Assembly: GCA_036336715.1 (NCBI GenBank)
Contig: JAYZFP010000150.1
Span: forward strand, 1 to 64,000
Direction: 5' to 3'
Source of the DNA: JABAAE01 sp036336715
GTDB taxonomy: Bacteria > Planctomycetota > Planctomycetia > Pirellulales > Pirellulaceae
DNA: 64,000 nt
The notes below the pieces were generated by a model, which saw only the letters and a program-made list of their open reading frames with translations, was not told the DNA's origin and did not search any database. Shown here piece by piece: positions 44,351 to 54,391 of this stretch; position 1 is the stretch's first letter, and the number at the start of each line of letters is the position of its first letter. A program made the translations under genes and the position numbers.

Positions 44351-45769
44351 TCAGGACATTGCCCGTCGAACCTGCCGAATGGCAGAGAGAGCAGGTTTTT
44401 CATTCATGCTGGAGGAAATCAATCCTGCACCATAAAAAGGGTCGCCCGCCCGATCAATGCTCTCAGAATAGATCACGCCGGCAACATTGTGTTTGGCCAT
44501 GGCAAGCAGCGAGATCTTCTCCAGCCAGGTCGACTGGGAATCGGGATCAGCGGCTGATCGGTGGGAACCATCTTCGTTTTCGCCTGCCGGCCCACCCCCG
44601 GGGATTCTCAGTTGCAACAACATCGGGTAATCAAACTGGGCCCACGAATCAAGCAGATCGTTGAAAGCAAACAGGTCCCGAATCCAGGTTCCATCCGGGT
44701 AGTAACCCATATTGATTTCCAGTGAAATCGCGGCAATCGGGGTCTCCATCCGAATCAGGTTATCTGCCAGTTGGAGGGGATTCATGGAACGTCCGCTCAC
44801 CTGAGATTCTCCAAATGGCTGATCGATCCCCACGATCAGCGGAATCTTTGGAAAACTGTTCTTGAGACCGCTGAAAAGTTCATAAACGAGGTGAATCTGT
44901 TCCTGGTCGTTCCAGCCGTTGGCCTCGCGAAACCCAACATTTGCCATCGGGTAAATCAGCTTGCAACCGGAAAGCCCCGACTCAAGCCTTTTTTTGGCAT
45001 CGTTGAGCAAAAAAGACTCCAACTCATCAATCGAAGCATAATCAGATTTTGCCAATTCCCGGAAACCAAACAGGGGCTCGCTGCAGGTGGTCAAGCCACG
45101 CTCATGAATGTTGGCAACCAGTTGGCTCACCGGCAGGTCATCTGACATTGCGTCCGAAACCAACGCGGAATTGAAAACCTGTTGAAAAGTAGTTTGCTGC
45201 CGGGTGGGGGCCGAATAGAAAGGCGCAGCGATCAGGGCCGAACTGGGCTGCTTTTCCTTTTTCCGCCGTTCGAACACGTACTTCGCGAATACCGTCCCCA
45301 CTTCGTTCATCAGGTGGATTGCGGCACCGATGGCCACCTCGGCAAAGCGGTTCCTCCGCTCTCCTTCCGAGAAAGTGGCCTGCCTGAAATTCTGTTTCAC
45401 GAGGGCCAACTGGTCCTCCAGCTCAACGGGCAAAACCAGGCCACTGGCTTTCCAGTTTTCAGTCTGATCAACCAGTCGACCAACAGTTCCCCTGGCCAGT
45501 TCCAACAGGAGGTCATACGGTGCCTCAACCTTGGGCAGCGAAACGGTCTTCAGAAAAAAAACCCCCAGCCCTTCGACTTGCCAGGGAATAATGATTCGAA
45601 GGGATTCCTTGTAGTTGTAGGTAATGATCAGTGACTGACCATCGATTTCCACCTGCACCGGCAAAGGATTCCGATCGATCCATTCACCATAGATGTAGCT
45701 TTCGAATCCGCGTGGAACAGATTGCAATTCCGGTAGCCGAAAACAGACTCCGGTTGCCACGGACTTCAT
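44351..45769 (-). CDS. Unrecognised protein, possibly TIM-barrel/glycosidase-like (472 aa)
   Basis: The 472-residue protein has no signal or membrane segment. The first 180 residues are beta-rich, then helical (residues to about 170), followed by a long C-terminal half that reads like alternating strands and helices of a barrel: L-I-V-G-I-D-Q-P-F-G-E, I-S-L-E-I-N-M-G-Y-Y-P-D-G and M-L-L-Q-L-R-I-P-G-G. The Glu-containing strands E-I-N-M-G and D-Q-P-F-G-E recall the catalytic Glu strands of GH10-like barrels, but I cannot confirm this. Neighbours give no help, since it stands alone. Other planctomycete homologues probably exist. Confidence 0.5.
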   Translation of the reverse strand: MKSVATGVCFRLPELQSVPRGFESYIYGEWIDRNPLPVQVEIDGQSLIITYNYKESLRIIIPWQVEGLGVFFLKTVSLPKVEAPYDLLLELARGTVGRLVDQTENWKASGLVLPVELEDQLALVKQNFRQATFSEGERRNRFAEVAIGAAIHLMNEVGTVFAKYVFERRKKEKQPSSALIAAPFYSAPTRQQTTFQQVFNSALVSDAMSDDLPVSQLVANIHERGLTTCSEPLFGFRELAKSDYASIDELESFLLNDAKKRLESGLSGCKLIYPMANVGFREANGWNDQEQIHLVYELFSGLKNSFPKIPLIVGIDQPFGESQVSGRSMNPLQLADNLIRMETPIAAISLEINMGYYPDGTWIRDLFAFNDLLDSWAQFDYPMLLQLRIPGGGPAGENEDGSHRSAADPDSQSTWLEKISLLAMAKHNVAGVIYSESIDRAGDPFYGAGLISSSMNEKPALSAIRQVRRAMS

Positions 45770-46036
45770 AAATCACTCGGAAAAAATGTACAAACCCAAC
45801 CTGGACCCGGCTTTGCATGCCGCCATGCCTGACGGATCAGTTTTTGGAATTTAGCCGGGGAAAAGCCTTCCAATTTTATTCCATATTGTCGCCGCTAGTA
45901 ACCCTTTTGGCTGGCAGATATAATCCGGCAACAGTTTCCGTCCACTTTCCCCCCTTGGAATTAACGGATGGGTAAAACGTAAATCCCTTTCAAGCTTTGA
46001 CTTAGGGATGGGCAACGCGGTGTTTTGAGGAGAGGA

Positions 46037-46897
46037 ATGACCACCAACCTCTTGAGACAGGGAAAAGTACGTGACATTTACGACGCTGGCGACCATTTGT
46101 TACTGGTGGCCAGCGACCGGGTCAGCGCGTTCGACTGGGTGATTCCGACGGAGATTCCAGACAAGGGGAGGGTCCTGACCCAAATCAGCAACTTCTGGTT
46201 TGATCGATTCGACGTTCCCAACCACCTGGTCAAACTCGATCTTCAGCAATTGGAGGTGCCGCGGGAGACCAGTCTTGAACAACTGGAAGGGCGGGGCATT
46301 CTGGTAAAAAAATGCGAAGTCGTCCCTATTGAATGTGTGGTTCGTGGTTACCTGGCCGGCTCGGGGTGGAGAGAGTACCGAAAAGACCAGACCGTCTGCG
46401 GTCTCCCGCTGCCGGATGGCCTCGAAAACGGGTCGCAATTACCTGAACCGGTTTTCACACCGGCAACCAAGGCTGAAGAGGGACACGATGAGAACATCCC
46501 CTTTGAACGGATGATCGAAATCGTCGGAGAACCAACCGCCGTACACCTACGGGAAAAAAGCCTTGAGATCTACCGCCAGGGTGCCGAGTATGCCCGCACC
46601 AAGGGAATCATCATTGCCGACACCAAGTTTGAATGGGGTTGGCATGAAGGCGAGCTGATCCTGATCGACGAGGTACTGACTCCTGACAGCTCCCGCTTTT
46701 GGCCAGAAGACAAATACCTGCCGGGCGGAGAACAGTTCTCTTTTGACAAGCAGTTCGTCAGAAACTACCTGGACCAGACAGACTGGGACAAAAATTCACA
46801 ACCGCCCGAGTTGCCAGCGGAAATAGTCGACAGGACTCGGTCCAAGTATATCGAAGCTTTCGAGCGATTGACGGATCAGCCGTTTCCCTGGAAGTAA
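46037..46897 (+). CDS. purC: Phosphoribosylaminoimidazole-succinocarboxamide synthase (SAICAR synthase)
   Basis: This 286-residue enzyme makes SAICAR from CAIR, aspartate and ATP in purine synthesis. Family marks are G-K-V-R-D-I-Y-D (ATP loop), L-L-L-V-A-S-D-R-V-S-A-F-D, V-V-R-G-Y-L-A-G-S-G-W, I-A-D-T-K-F-E-W-G and L-T-P-D-S-S-R-F-W. Length fits the longer bacterial form. The ATG at 46037 follows G-A-G-G-A-G-A-G-G-A, which is a good ribosome-binding site; an in-frame TTG at 46025 is less likely. No other pur gene is adjacent. Confidence 0.97.
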   Translation: MTTNLLRQGKVRDIYDAGDHLLLVASDRVSAFDWVIPTEIPDKGRVLTQISNFWFDRFDVPNHLVKLDLQQLEVPRETSLEQLEGRGILVKKCEVVPIECVVRGYLAGSGWREYRKDQTVCGLPLPDGLENGSQLPEPVFTPATKAEEGHDENIPFERMIEIVGEPTAVHLREKSLEIYRQGAEYARTKGIIIADTKFEWGWHEGELILIDEVLTPDSSRFWPEDKYLPGGEQFSFDKQFVRNYLDQTDWDKNSQPPELPAEIVDRTRSKYIEAFERLTDQPFPWK

Positions 46898-47311
46898 CCT
46901 CGGATCGCTGGCGGATTCCTGCCGTGCAAGTAAAACTCGATGCCCGCCCGTCATTCACTCAAAAGACGGAGCCAATCACTCTGGCAGGCTTTAAATTTTT
47001 TCTTCGCGGGAGAGACGCCGATAGGTGTCTGCCGAATGAGCGGAAATGGTGAGGAACAGGACCGTCACGAAAAAGGGGACTACTGTCAGCATCTTGAATC
47101 CTGCCTGTCATCAAAAAAAAATGGGGCGAAAGAGTGCGTAATCAAATTGGGCAAAACGCATGCCAATTAGCACGGCCTGTCGCGTGTACTGATTATCGGC
47201 AAATGACTGCGGCATTCCTTATACGTTTCTCCCAACCCAGCCCCGTCGCACTCAAGCCCGTCTGCAACGACAGCACCGGGTGACAGCGTCTCATTCGGGT
47301 AACAGATGGAA
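46898..47311. other. Intergenic, no gene seen
   Basis: This 414-bp space lies between the convergent purC and MATE genes. It contains a few T-rich and A-rich runs but no clear terminator hairpin and no supported open frame. Confidence 0.4.
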
Positions 47312-48802
47312 TCAATTTGACTCCGCGGTCAAATCGACCACTGACATCCTGGTCCAGTGCCCTCCCAGGTATCGCAATGAAAATGCGATTGCATAGGCGA
47401 GAATCCATAAGGTAATGGCAGACCACCAGACCGTCAGCTCCTGCTGCGGTGCCAGATACAGACTGCCGATGATCCCCAAAAGAACAAACAGCAGGGCATT
47501 GATTATCGTGAAGAGAAAAATAAAGCGTGTATCCCCAGCACCTTTCAAGGCAGCCGCGAAGATCACCTGGACACAATCCAAAACGCAATAAGTAGCTACA
47601 AACCTCAGCAGGAACCTGGATAACTCGGCGATCTCTGCAAAATGCTCTTTTTCGCCACCAAGCGAATAGAGTTGAAGGAACACCTGCGGGGCAAAACTGT
47701 ATAGCAACGCAAAACAAGCTGAATAGATCAGCCCGATCAGCATGCCGTAATGAACAGCCCGCCGGGCAAGGTGAATTTCACCCGATCCGATTTTCTGGCC
47801 CACCAGGGTGGAAACGGACATGCCCAACCCTACCAATGGAACAAATGCAATCAGGTTCACACTGAATGCCAGAGTGGTGGCGGCGGCTTCCACCCTGCCA
47901 ATCCTCCCAATCCACAGGACAAACAGGGAGATCGCCAGGCCTTCCATCCATAACTGCCAGCCACTGGGACCTCCAAAACGCACCAATTTGGCCAGCAGGC
48001 TCCCCTGCAGTCGGATTCCCCGATCCAGGCCGAAACGCCGGATGTTGCCAGGACGGGTTACCAGGACCAGATAAACGACCACTTTCAGCCATACCGCGAT
48101 TGTGGTCGCCCAGGCGGCTCCCCGGATCCCCATTTCCGGAATCCAGCCCCAGCCAAAAATAAAGCTCCCATCCAAAACCAGGTTGATCAGCATCGCCGCA
48201 AGATTGGTGACCATCACGATCCTGGTCTTGCCCCGGCCAATGAAAAACGATGCCAGGGCCGATTCAAAGACGACCGCCGCGGAGCCGATACAGGCAATCC
48301 TGAAGTAGATGGATTCGAGGGGAACCAGGTCTTCGGGGTGCCCAAACCAGCGAAAGACACGCTCTGGAAAAACAGAAAGAACCACAAACAGGGGAATAAA
48401 AAAAACACCGATCCACATTGCCGTCCAGATCATCGGACCCACATTGCGTTCCTGCCTGGAACCGCAGTACTGGGCGACAAAGGTAGCTGCATAAGAGGCA
48501 ATCCCAATCGGCAAACAGGATGCCGTCCAGTTCAAAACCACCGCCGACATGACTGCCGCCATTTCCTCTTCACTATGCCATGACAGGAACAGACGGTCAC
48601 AGAATTGCATCACGGAGTAGGACAGCGTGGAGAGAACCAGAGGAAGTCCAATAGCCAGTACCTCCCCTGGACCGCAGGGTTGGTGCCAGATTCGCTTCCA
48701 GGATCCCCCGCTGCCCGGTGGGAAAACCGTCCCCTGATCGTATTCCCGATTCGGCTCAGGCGTTGTTTCTTCAGGGGATGACTCTGCCTCGTTTGACGAC
48801 AA
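47312..48802 (-). CDS. MATE-family efflux transporter
   Basis: The protein has 496 residues with about 12 membrane helices and the MatE repeat pattern: G-L-P-L-V-L-S-T-L-S at the first helix, V-A-Q-Y-C-G-S-R-Q in the first half and its counterpart V-G-Q-K-I-G-S-G-E in the second. It would export cationic compounds in exchange for Na+ or H+. The first 40 residues are a polar, acidic tail. The start is TTG at 48802, with AAGGA 8 bases upstream. No ATG lies before the first membrane helix, so this start is well supported. It is monocistronic. Confidence 0.9.
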   Translation of the reverse strand: MSSNEAESSPEETTPEPNREYDQGTVFPPGSGGSWKRIWHQPCGPGEVLAIGLPLVLSTLSYSVMQFCDRLFLSWHSEEEMAAVMSAVVLNWTASCLPIGIASYAATFVAQYCGSRQERNVGPMIWTAMWIGVFFIPLFVVLSVFPERVFRWFGHPEDLVPLESIYFRIACIGSAAVVFESALASFFIGRGKTRIVMVTNLAAMLINLVLDGSFIFGWGWIPEMGIRGAAWATTIAVWLKVVVYLVLVTRPGNIRRFGLDRGIRLQGSLLAKLVRFGGPSGWQLWMEGLAISLFVLWIGRIGRVEAAATTLAFSVNLIAFVPLVGLGMSVSTLVGQKIGSGEIHLARRAVHYGMLIGLIYSACFALLYSFAPQVFLQLYSLGGEKEHFAEIAELSRFLLRFVATYCVLDCVQVIFAAALKGAGDTRFIFLFTIINALLFVLLGIIGSLYLAPQQELTVWWSAITLWILAYAIAFSLRYLGGHWTRMSVVDLTAESN

Positions 48803-49042
48803 TGATGGATTCCTTGAAAACCGTCAGGTTGGCGGCTGGCAATTGGAGGAAAACTGCCCACGCGACTCCCTCTTCGGGCAGCAATACCGCAACTCAAATC
48901 AATTACCGGGGAAAAACCAGCCTGCATTACCGGGTTTTAATGCACCCGGATTGAAATAAAGAGGGACAAAGCACAAAAAGCAAAAGACAAACATGGATCC
49001 AAACGGCATGCCATAGACCGGTTTTCGAAACCGGGGTTCACA

Positions 49043-50812
49043 CTACTTGGGTGAAACGGTAGTTGCCGGAGCTTTCAGACGGTTTAACCCCTTTTCATAT
49101 TTCCGCCGATACAAGTCTTCGAACCCGAGTTCCTGCACCAGAAAAAGGAGATTCTCATAAAGGGCGACATTGTCCTTCATCTGCATCTCAGCAGACTCGA
49201 GATCATGGAATGCCAGTTCGTATTGCTTCATTTGCATGTAGATATTCCCCCGTGTATCGAGAAACCGGGGATTCCGGGGAACCAATTTCAGCGCGTTGTT
49301 GATCAGGGCAAGCGCCTCTTCAAAACGTGGCTCCTGCTGACGGGCGAGAACAAACGCAAGGTTGTTCATCACGGCTGTTGCCCGGCGATTCATGAGCAAC
49401 GCCTGCCTCAGGTGCTTGATGGCCAACTCATCCTCCTTGTTCATCGCTGCGTGACTTCCCAGGATCACGTGCACCGAGAAGGGTGCCACCGCGTTTCCAA
49501 GTGCGCCCTCCAGCCGCTGCTTGGCCACCAGCTTGACCTCATCGTTATTCATGATGGATATCTGGGCAAGAATGGCCAGCGCCGCCTGGTTTTTGGGATT
49601 CAGCTGAATGGCCTTGTCCACCAACTCGACGCAGGTAGAGAGGTTGCTGGTCCCAACTCTCAACAGTTCCCCGGACCAGGCGGCATAAATCTTGGATTTG
49701 AACTCGGTAAGCTGCGGCGTGATCCGTTTTTGCAAGTCGTTGGTAATTGCAATATCCAGCGGTCGGATCGCCAGTTCGTATTTTTTCTGGAAAAGGTAAC
49801 TGTCCGACAGACGCAGCAGGTCTTCGAGGCTGTCCGGTTGGGTCGTCAGGTTCGCCGCGTAATGATTGACCGAAGTTTCCGCAGTTGCGGAAGACAATGC
49901 CTGCATTCGATTGACCGCCCCCGCGTCACCGATTTTTTCGTAAAGCTGGGCCATGCGAAGCTGGATCCGGGCCAATGCCAGAATGGAACGCGGATCGATG
50001 TTGGCCAAATTTTCAGCATGGGTTTCAGCTTTTTTCAACGCCCGAATCGAAGAAACCAGGTCCGACCTCAAAAAGAAATATTCTGCCAACTTTGAATTGA
50101 CTTCGACGGACAGGCTGTTTGCCTCGTAGTGATTCGGAGCCCCCTCAAGAAAAACGGACAGGTAACTCCGACAGCTCTGCAATTTCTGCTTTTCATCCAA
50201 ACCCTCATTTTCAAGGGTCTTTTTGGCAAACCAGAAATTGACCAGCCCCCGAATATCCGGCTCTTTGCGAAGCTTGAACATCCGGCGTGAGGCCTCATCG
50301 ATATTGCCCTCACTGTCAAAACTTCGTGCTATCAGGAATTCGTAGCTCTGGTTGGTATCGTCGAGCTGTAACAGCTTTTGATAGTACATCCGGGCCGTTT
50401 CAAAGTGCTCGACCCTCTCGGCGTTGGTTGCTTTCAACAGGTAATTGTTGATCAAACCGCCACGCTTCGTGTTGTACAGGTATGCCAGGATAAAGACGAA
50501 CATCGCAAATGACAGCATGGCTGGCAGTCCGTAGATCAGCGCTTTCGATTCCCGTGTTTTGCTCCAGCCGACTACCAGATCGCCAGCATTGGCAATCGAG
50601 TAAAGACCCAGGGCGAAAAACCAGAGAAAGGGGTAGGAAAGCCTCCGTAAAAACCCCGGTTTCGCATCTTTGAAACTGCTCTTTTCAGCGGTCAAAGCGC
50701 GGAACGGCCAACTCATCCAGAACCGTATGCGGTCAAAGAATGCCCGTAATCTGCGAATCCATGTGATTGGAAAACGGTCCTCAGACCACTTCCGGCGATA
50801 ATCTTTTGCCAT
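49043..50812 (-). CDS. TPR protein with membrane anchor
   Basis: This 589-residue protein has a basic N-terminus (K-D-Y-R-R-K-W), then about two membrane helices (around residues 55-115), followed by a long array of tetratricopeptide repeats to the end. TPR helices can be seen in F-E-T-A-R-M-Y-Y-Q-K-L-L-Q-L, Y-E-L-A-I-R-P-L-D-I-A-I and E-E-A-L-A-L-I-N-N-A-L-K-L-V-P. It is probably a periplasmic or cytoplasmic scaffold at the inner membrane. No partner is adjacent: the BBP7-like gene at 51032 is divergent. The function is unknown. Confidence 0.88.
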   Translation of the reverse strand: MAKDYRRKWSEDRFPITWIRRLRAFFDRIRFWMSWPFRALTAEKSSFKDAKPGFLRRLSYPFLWFFALGLYSIANAGDLVVGWSKTRESKALIYGLPAMLSFAMFVFILAYLYNTKRGGLINNYLLKATNAERVEHFETARMYYQKLLQLDDTNQSYEFLIARSFDSEGNIDEASRRMFKLRKEPDIRGLVNFWFAKKTLENEGLDEKQKLQSCRSYLSVFLEGAPNHYEANSLSVEVNSKLAEYFFLRSDLVSSIRALKKAETHAENLANIDPRSILALARIQLRMAQLYEKIGDAGAVNRMQALSSATAETSVNHYAANLTTQPDSLEDLLRLSDSYLFQKKYELAIRPLDIAITNDLQKRITPQLTEFKSKIYAAWSGELLRVGTSNLSTCVELVDKAIQLNPKNQAALAILAQISIMNNDEVKLVAKQRLEGALGNAVAPFSVHVILGSHAAMNKEDELAIKHLRQALLMNRRATAVMNNLAFVLARQQEPRFEEALALINNALKLVPRNPRFLDTRGNIYMQMKQYELAFHDLESAEMQMKDNVALYENLLFLVQELGFEDLYRRKYEKGLNRLKAPATTVSPK

Positions 50813-51031
50813 TCAGATGCCTGCCGTTACTGCTCAAACAACTTTTCCGCCCACATCCCCATTTTGCACCAAAGCGGCGGAATCGTAAACAACTTGTGCC
50901 TGCACCACTGGCACAACGGTCAAAACAGGAGAAACCATTAAAAACGGAATTATCAATTCAGCCACTAATCTCCAAATGCCGAATACCTGAAATGGAATTG
51001 GTCCAAAACTTACCTGTTCATTGCATTAAAG

Positions 51032-52888
51032 ATGAAAACTCAGTCTTCGATATCGTGGCTCTGCAGCATTGCACTCGGCCTGACCGGCACACTGCTTCCA
51101 ACCTCCCTCGCTGCCCAGGTGCCCATTGTGCCCATTTCCAAAACTGGCAAATCGGCCGTCAAAAAGGAGGAGACCGACAAACTCCCTCCAATCATCCCGC
51201 TTCCCAAGCAGGAAGAAAAAAGGGGTTCTGGCGATAGCATTCCTGCAAAAATCAGCAAACTGGCGAAAATGGCCCCCTCCATTTCTTCCTCTGATTCCCA
51301 AGGGACCATTCTTGCCAGGAGAAGCCCATCCACGCAGCAAAAACCGTCAAGTCCCTTACCCCAAATCAAAAAGTGGGACCCTGCCAGCCTGGTGGATCTT
51401 CCACCCGTCAAATCCTGGACACCCAACTCCCAACGGGATGACCAAACGGTCAAGTCAGCTTCCTTTGCCAATCCTACACGGCCACTGCCAACAATCACTC
51501 GCCCCCGGAAAAACAATCCTGGTTCCTCGAAAAAAATCGTGGTCCCCATCCGCCGATCGCCAAAAAAGCAGGCTGAAAACGTAATTGTCAGCCGCAACCC
51601 CGAACCCATTGTGACTCCCGGGAAAACCAGCCCGACGACGCGCCCGGCCGTTTTGCCATCCCCCCTTCCCCAGGAGCCTGCGTCAGCCAGTTCCCGACTT
51701 CCCCGTGCTGGAGCAGTTACCCCCCAACCGTCCAAGTTCGTCAAGGCGCCCCCTTCACTGTCTGCAAAAGAGCTGAAATCTCAAATCGAGGCTTTGTTGC
51801 CTGCCAAAAAGACCGCAAGATCCGAAAACCGGACGACAGAAAAAGAGGTTTTTGTTGCCAACCCTTATACCCCGAAGAACCAGTCTCTGATCAGCCTCGA
51901 GAAAGAAGCCGACACACCGGGAAAGGTGGCCACCATTCAACCGGTTGCCAATCCAAAGCCGATCATGCCATCGACTCCCATCTCGGCAAAAGGAGCTACG
52001 GCTATCGGCGGGGACTGCAACGTGGGTTCCATCAGTCTGCCGCACAGCCCGAGAGCGGCGTTGCGTGCAGAGGCCCTCTACATGACCCGCGAAGGCGGTT
52101 CAGTGACCGTCTCCGATGAATTCGGGATGGACTCCTTTCAATACGACCTCGGAATCCGGATCAACGCCCAGAGACTTTTTGGCGTCGATGGACCGAACAT
52201 CACTTACAGTGGATTCCAGGAGTGGAACGATACCCGGCGACTCGCTTCGCCAACCGGGGGACTCGGAATTGGCCTCACTGGAGCGGGGCTTCCGGCCGGA
52301 ACGCTGGCACCTTTTACCAACGCCATTTTCCAGCAACAGTACCATCGTGCCAATATGCACACACTGGAAGTCAACAAGGTCACCTGGGCCTGGGACGTGA
52401 TCAACCTTTTCTGGGGTTTCCGCTTCACCCGCTACGAAGAGGAATTCAGTTTTTTCAGTGCCCGGGCAGATGGTCAAACAGGCCTGCTGGACCTGGACTA
52501 CGAAAACAACATGTTTGGCCCCCAGGTCGGTGGCGAGGTCTTCTACGATATTGGGCGCCGTTTCTCAACCGGCTTCAAGGGCAAAGTGGGTGTGATGGCC
52601 AATGCCTTCAAGGGGCACACCCAAGTCTGGTCCAACGGCACGCGTCGAATCAACAATGGCGACACGGACGTTGCACTGAATTTCCTCGCAGAAGCAGGGT
52701 TCTTTGGAAGAATGAGACTGGGACAGAGGGCCTTCCTTCGGGGCGGGTACGAAATCTGGTACAACACCGCGGTTTACGGTGTGAACGACAATCTTCCCGC
52801 GATCATCACACCAGGTTACGGTAACGTATCCTTTGATAACGACCTGTTCATTCATGGTGCTACCGTCGGGCTGGAGTTCATCTGGTAG
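51032..52888 (+). CDS. BBP7-type outer-membrane beta-barrel protein
   Basis: The protein has 618 residues and a signal peptide (about 1-28). Residues about 30-300 are a low-complexity region rich in Pro, Ser, Lys and Thr, possibly a periplasmic or wall-spanning linker. Residues about 335-618 form a beta-barrel of the planctomycete BBP7 kind: R-A-E-A-L-Y-M-T-R at its start, V-T-W-A-W-D-V-I-N-L-F-W-G-F-R-F near the middle, and a final strand V-G-L-E-F-I-W ending in aromatic Trp, as in outer-membrane barrel signals. It probably sits in the outer membrane. No ribosome-binding site is clear. It is divergent from the TPR gene. Confidence 0.88.
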   Translation: MKTQSSISWLCSIALGLTGTLLPTSLAAQVPIVPISKTGKSAVKKEETDKLPPIIPLPKQEEKRGSGDSIPAKISKLAKMAPSISSSDSQGTILARRSPSTQQKPSSPLPQIKKWDPASLVDLPPVKSWTPNSQRDDQTVKSASFANPTRPLPTITRPRKNNPGSSKKIVVPIRRSPKKQAENVIVSRNPEPIVTPGKTSPTTRPAVLPSPLPQEPASASSRLPRAGAVTPQPSKFVKAPPSLSAKELKSQIEALLPAKKTARSENRTTEKEVFVANPYTPKNQSLISLEKEADTPGKVATIQPVANPKPIMPSTPISAKGATAIGGDCNVGSISLPHSPRAALRAEALYMTREGGSVTVSDEFGMDSFQYDLGIRINAQRLFGVDGPNITYSGFQEWNDTRRLASPTGGLGIGLTGAGLPAGTLAPFTNAIFQQQYHRANMHTLEVNKVTWAWDVINLFWGFRFTRYEEEFSFFSARADGQTGLLDLDYENNMFGPQVGGEVFYDIGRRFSTGFKGKVGVMANAFKGHTQVWSNGTRRINNGDTDVALNFLAEAGFFGRMRLGQRAFLRGGYEIWYNTAVYGVNDNLPAIITPGYGNVSFDNDLFIHGATVGLEFIW

Positions 52889-52931
52889 CCCCGCAGGCAA
52901 AACCCACCCCAGAATCGGACGCCCTGCAATT

Positions 52932-52995
52932 GCCCGTAAATCAGGAAGCCCGTAAACCAGGAAGCCCGTAAACCAGGAAGCCCGTAAACCAGGAA
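52932..52995. repeat. Four tandem copies of a 16-bp unit
   Basis: GCCCGTAAATCAGGAA is followed by three identical GCCCGTAAACCAGGAA units. The array lies between the stop of the BBP7 gene and a two-way terminator. A unit length of 16 (not a multiple of 3) and the intergenic site point to a non-coding minisatellite. The three identical copies suggest recent expansion. Confidence 0.93.
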
Positions 52996-53011
52996 GGCTG
53001 AAAACCAAAAA

Positions 53012-53052
53012 GGCCGCGTGATCCGATTCGACGATCCACGCGACCCTTTTTT
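53012..53052. terminator. Rho-independent terminator, two-way
   Basis: GGCCGCGTG-ATC pairs with GATCCACGCGACC (one mismatch, one bulged base) and leads into T6 on the plus strand. On the minus strand the stem is followed by CCTTTTTGG, so it can end both the BBP7 gene and the convergent Gfo/Idh/MocA gene. Confidence 0.85.
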
Positions 53053-53092
53053 ATGGATGCTTCCGGGATCTCCCGAAAACGTTTCCTGCGGT

Positions 53093-54391
53093 CTACTTGA
53101 ATTTTGTCTGACCGGGCATCGGCACCTCGGGAACCGGGATCTCACCGAATTCAAGCTTTTCGGGACCAAGGCGGGTCTCGGAGTTCAACATCTGGTCCCA
53201 GGTGATTTTCTGTCCGGTGTAGCAGACTTCACGACCAAGAATAGCCATCAGGGTACTGTAAGACATGTACACACCGTTGTTGATCGGTTTTCCATTGCGG
53301 ATTCCGTCAAACAGTGCGACATGCTCCACGTCGTACATGTTGGGCCTCTCTCCCTTGTACTTGTGTACCACCCGGTCATTGATCGTGATTTCATTCCCCA
53401 GGATACGGGCCCGACCATTGGTACCGTAGACATGGTCGTCTGTTTCAGAGAAGCACCTTCCCTGTTGTCGGCAGTAGGCAAATGTTTTCACCCCATTTGC
53501 CCATTCGTAACAGACTGCGAAGTGATCGTAGACATTTCCAAATCGTTCGTCAGTCCGCACCTGTCGCCCGCCGCAGCCGTAGGCCGATACCGGTGGCGTG
53601 TCCCCCATCAGCCACATTGCCTTGTCGAGACTGTGGATATGCTGCTCGACAATGTGATCGCCGGAAAGCCAGTGAAAGTAGAGCCAGTTCCTCAACTGGT
53701 AGTGCATTTCGGTCCAGTCTTCCTTCCGGTTCCGCTGCCACAAAAGACCGGTCAGGTAATTCTCCTGGATGGAAGTGATGTCACCGATATAACCATCGCG
53801 AATTTTTCCGACAATATCGCGAACGAGATAGTCGTATCTCCAGCAAAGCCCCGAGACAATACTCAGGCCTTTTTTGCGGGCCATTTCCGTTGTTTCCAGG
53901 ACACTTCGTACCCCGGGTCCGTCTACCGCTACCGGCTTTTCGCAGAAAACGTGTTTACCCGCTTCGATGGCAGCACGCAGTTGGGTCGGCCGGAAGTAAG
54001 GAGGCGTGCAGAGCAGGACAACGTCAACATCGGTATCCAGCAGCTTCTTGTAACCATCGAAGCCAATGAAACAGTTGTCGTCGGTAACCTTGGTCTGGTC
54101 TTTCCGTTTGGTCTCCAGCGTCTTGCGGCAAAAGTTCAAACGATCCTCAAACATGTCACAGAGGCCGACCACTTCGTTCTGGGGATTGGCTTTGAGTGCG
54201 TTCTGAACGGCCCCTGTTCCTCGTCCACCACAACCGATCAAGCCGATCCGGACAGTTTCCCTTGTACCTGCACCATGGGCGTATCGGGCCATACCCGTGG
54301 TCGTTCCCGCTGCCAGTGCGGCAGCTCCAACCGAGGTTGACTTCAAAAAGGATCGTCGGGACCCTTGGTCGTTACCAGAATTCTGAGACAC
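53093..54391 (-). CDS. Tat-exported Gfo/Idh/MocA-family oxidoreductase
   Basis: This 432-residue protein starts with a Tat leader (G-S-R-R-S-F-L-K-S-T-S-V-G with A-A-L-A-A-G). The NAD(P)-binding half has I-G-L-I-G-C-G-G-R-G-T-G, and the family motif C-E-K-P-V-A-V follows. The C-terminal half has the alpha/beta domain seen in this family in planctomycetes (W-L-Y-F-H-W-L-S-G-D-H-I-V-E). Sugar or inositol dehydrogenation is the known range of activity; the substrate is not clear. The start is GTG at 54391, with AGGAG 7 bases before it. It is monocistronic and ends at the shared terminator. Confidence 0.93.
   Translation of the reverse strand: MSQNSGNDQGSRRSFLKSTSVGAAALAAGTTTGMARYAHGAGTRETVRIGLIGCGGRGTGAVQNALKANPQNEVVGLCDMFEDRLNFCRKTLETKRKDQTKVTDDNCFIGFDGYKKLLDTDVDVVLLCTPPYFRPTQLRAAIEAGKHVFCEKPVAVDGPGVRSVLETTEMARKKGLSIVSGLCWRYDYLVRDIVGKIRDGYIGDITSIQENYLTGLLWQRNRKEDWTEMHYQLRNWLYFHWLSGDHIVEQHIHSLDKAMWLMGDTPPVSAYGCGGRQVRTDERFGNVYDHFAVCYEWANGVKTFAYCRQQGRCFSETDDHVYGTNGRARILGNEITINDRVVHKYKGERPNMYDVEHVALFDGIRNGKPINNGVYMSYSTLMAILGREVCYTGQKITWDQMLNSETRLGPEKLEFGEIPVPEVPMPGQTKFK

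Noticed and set aside
53018..54340. Long open frame (440 codons) opposite the Gfo/Idh/MocA gene
   Set aside because: Antisense to a gene with Tat leader, Rossmann motif and matching length; no ribosome-binding site or family on the other strand.
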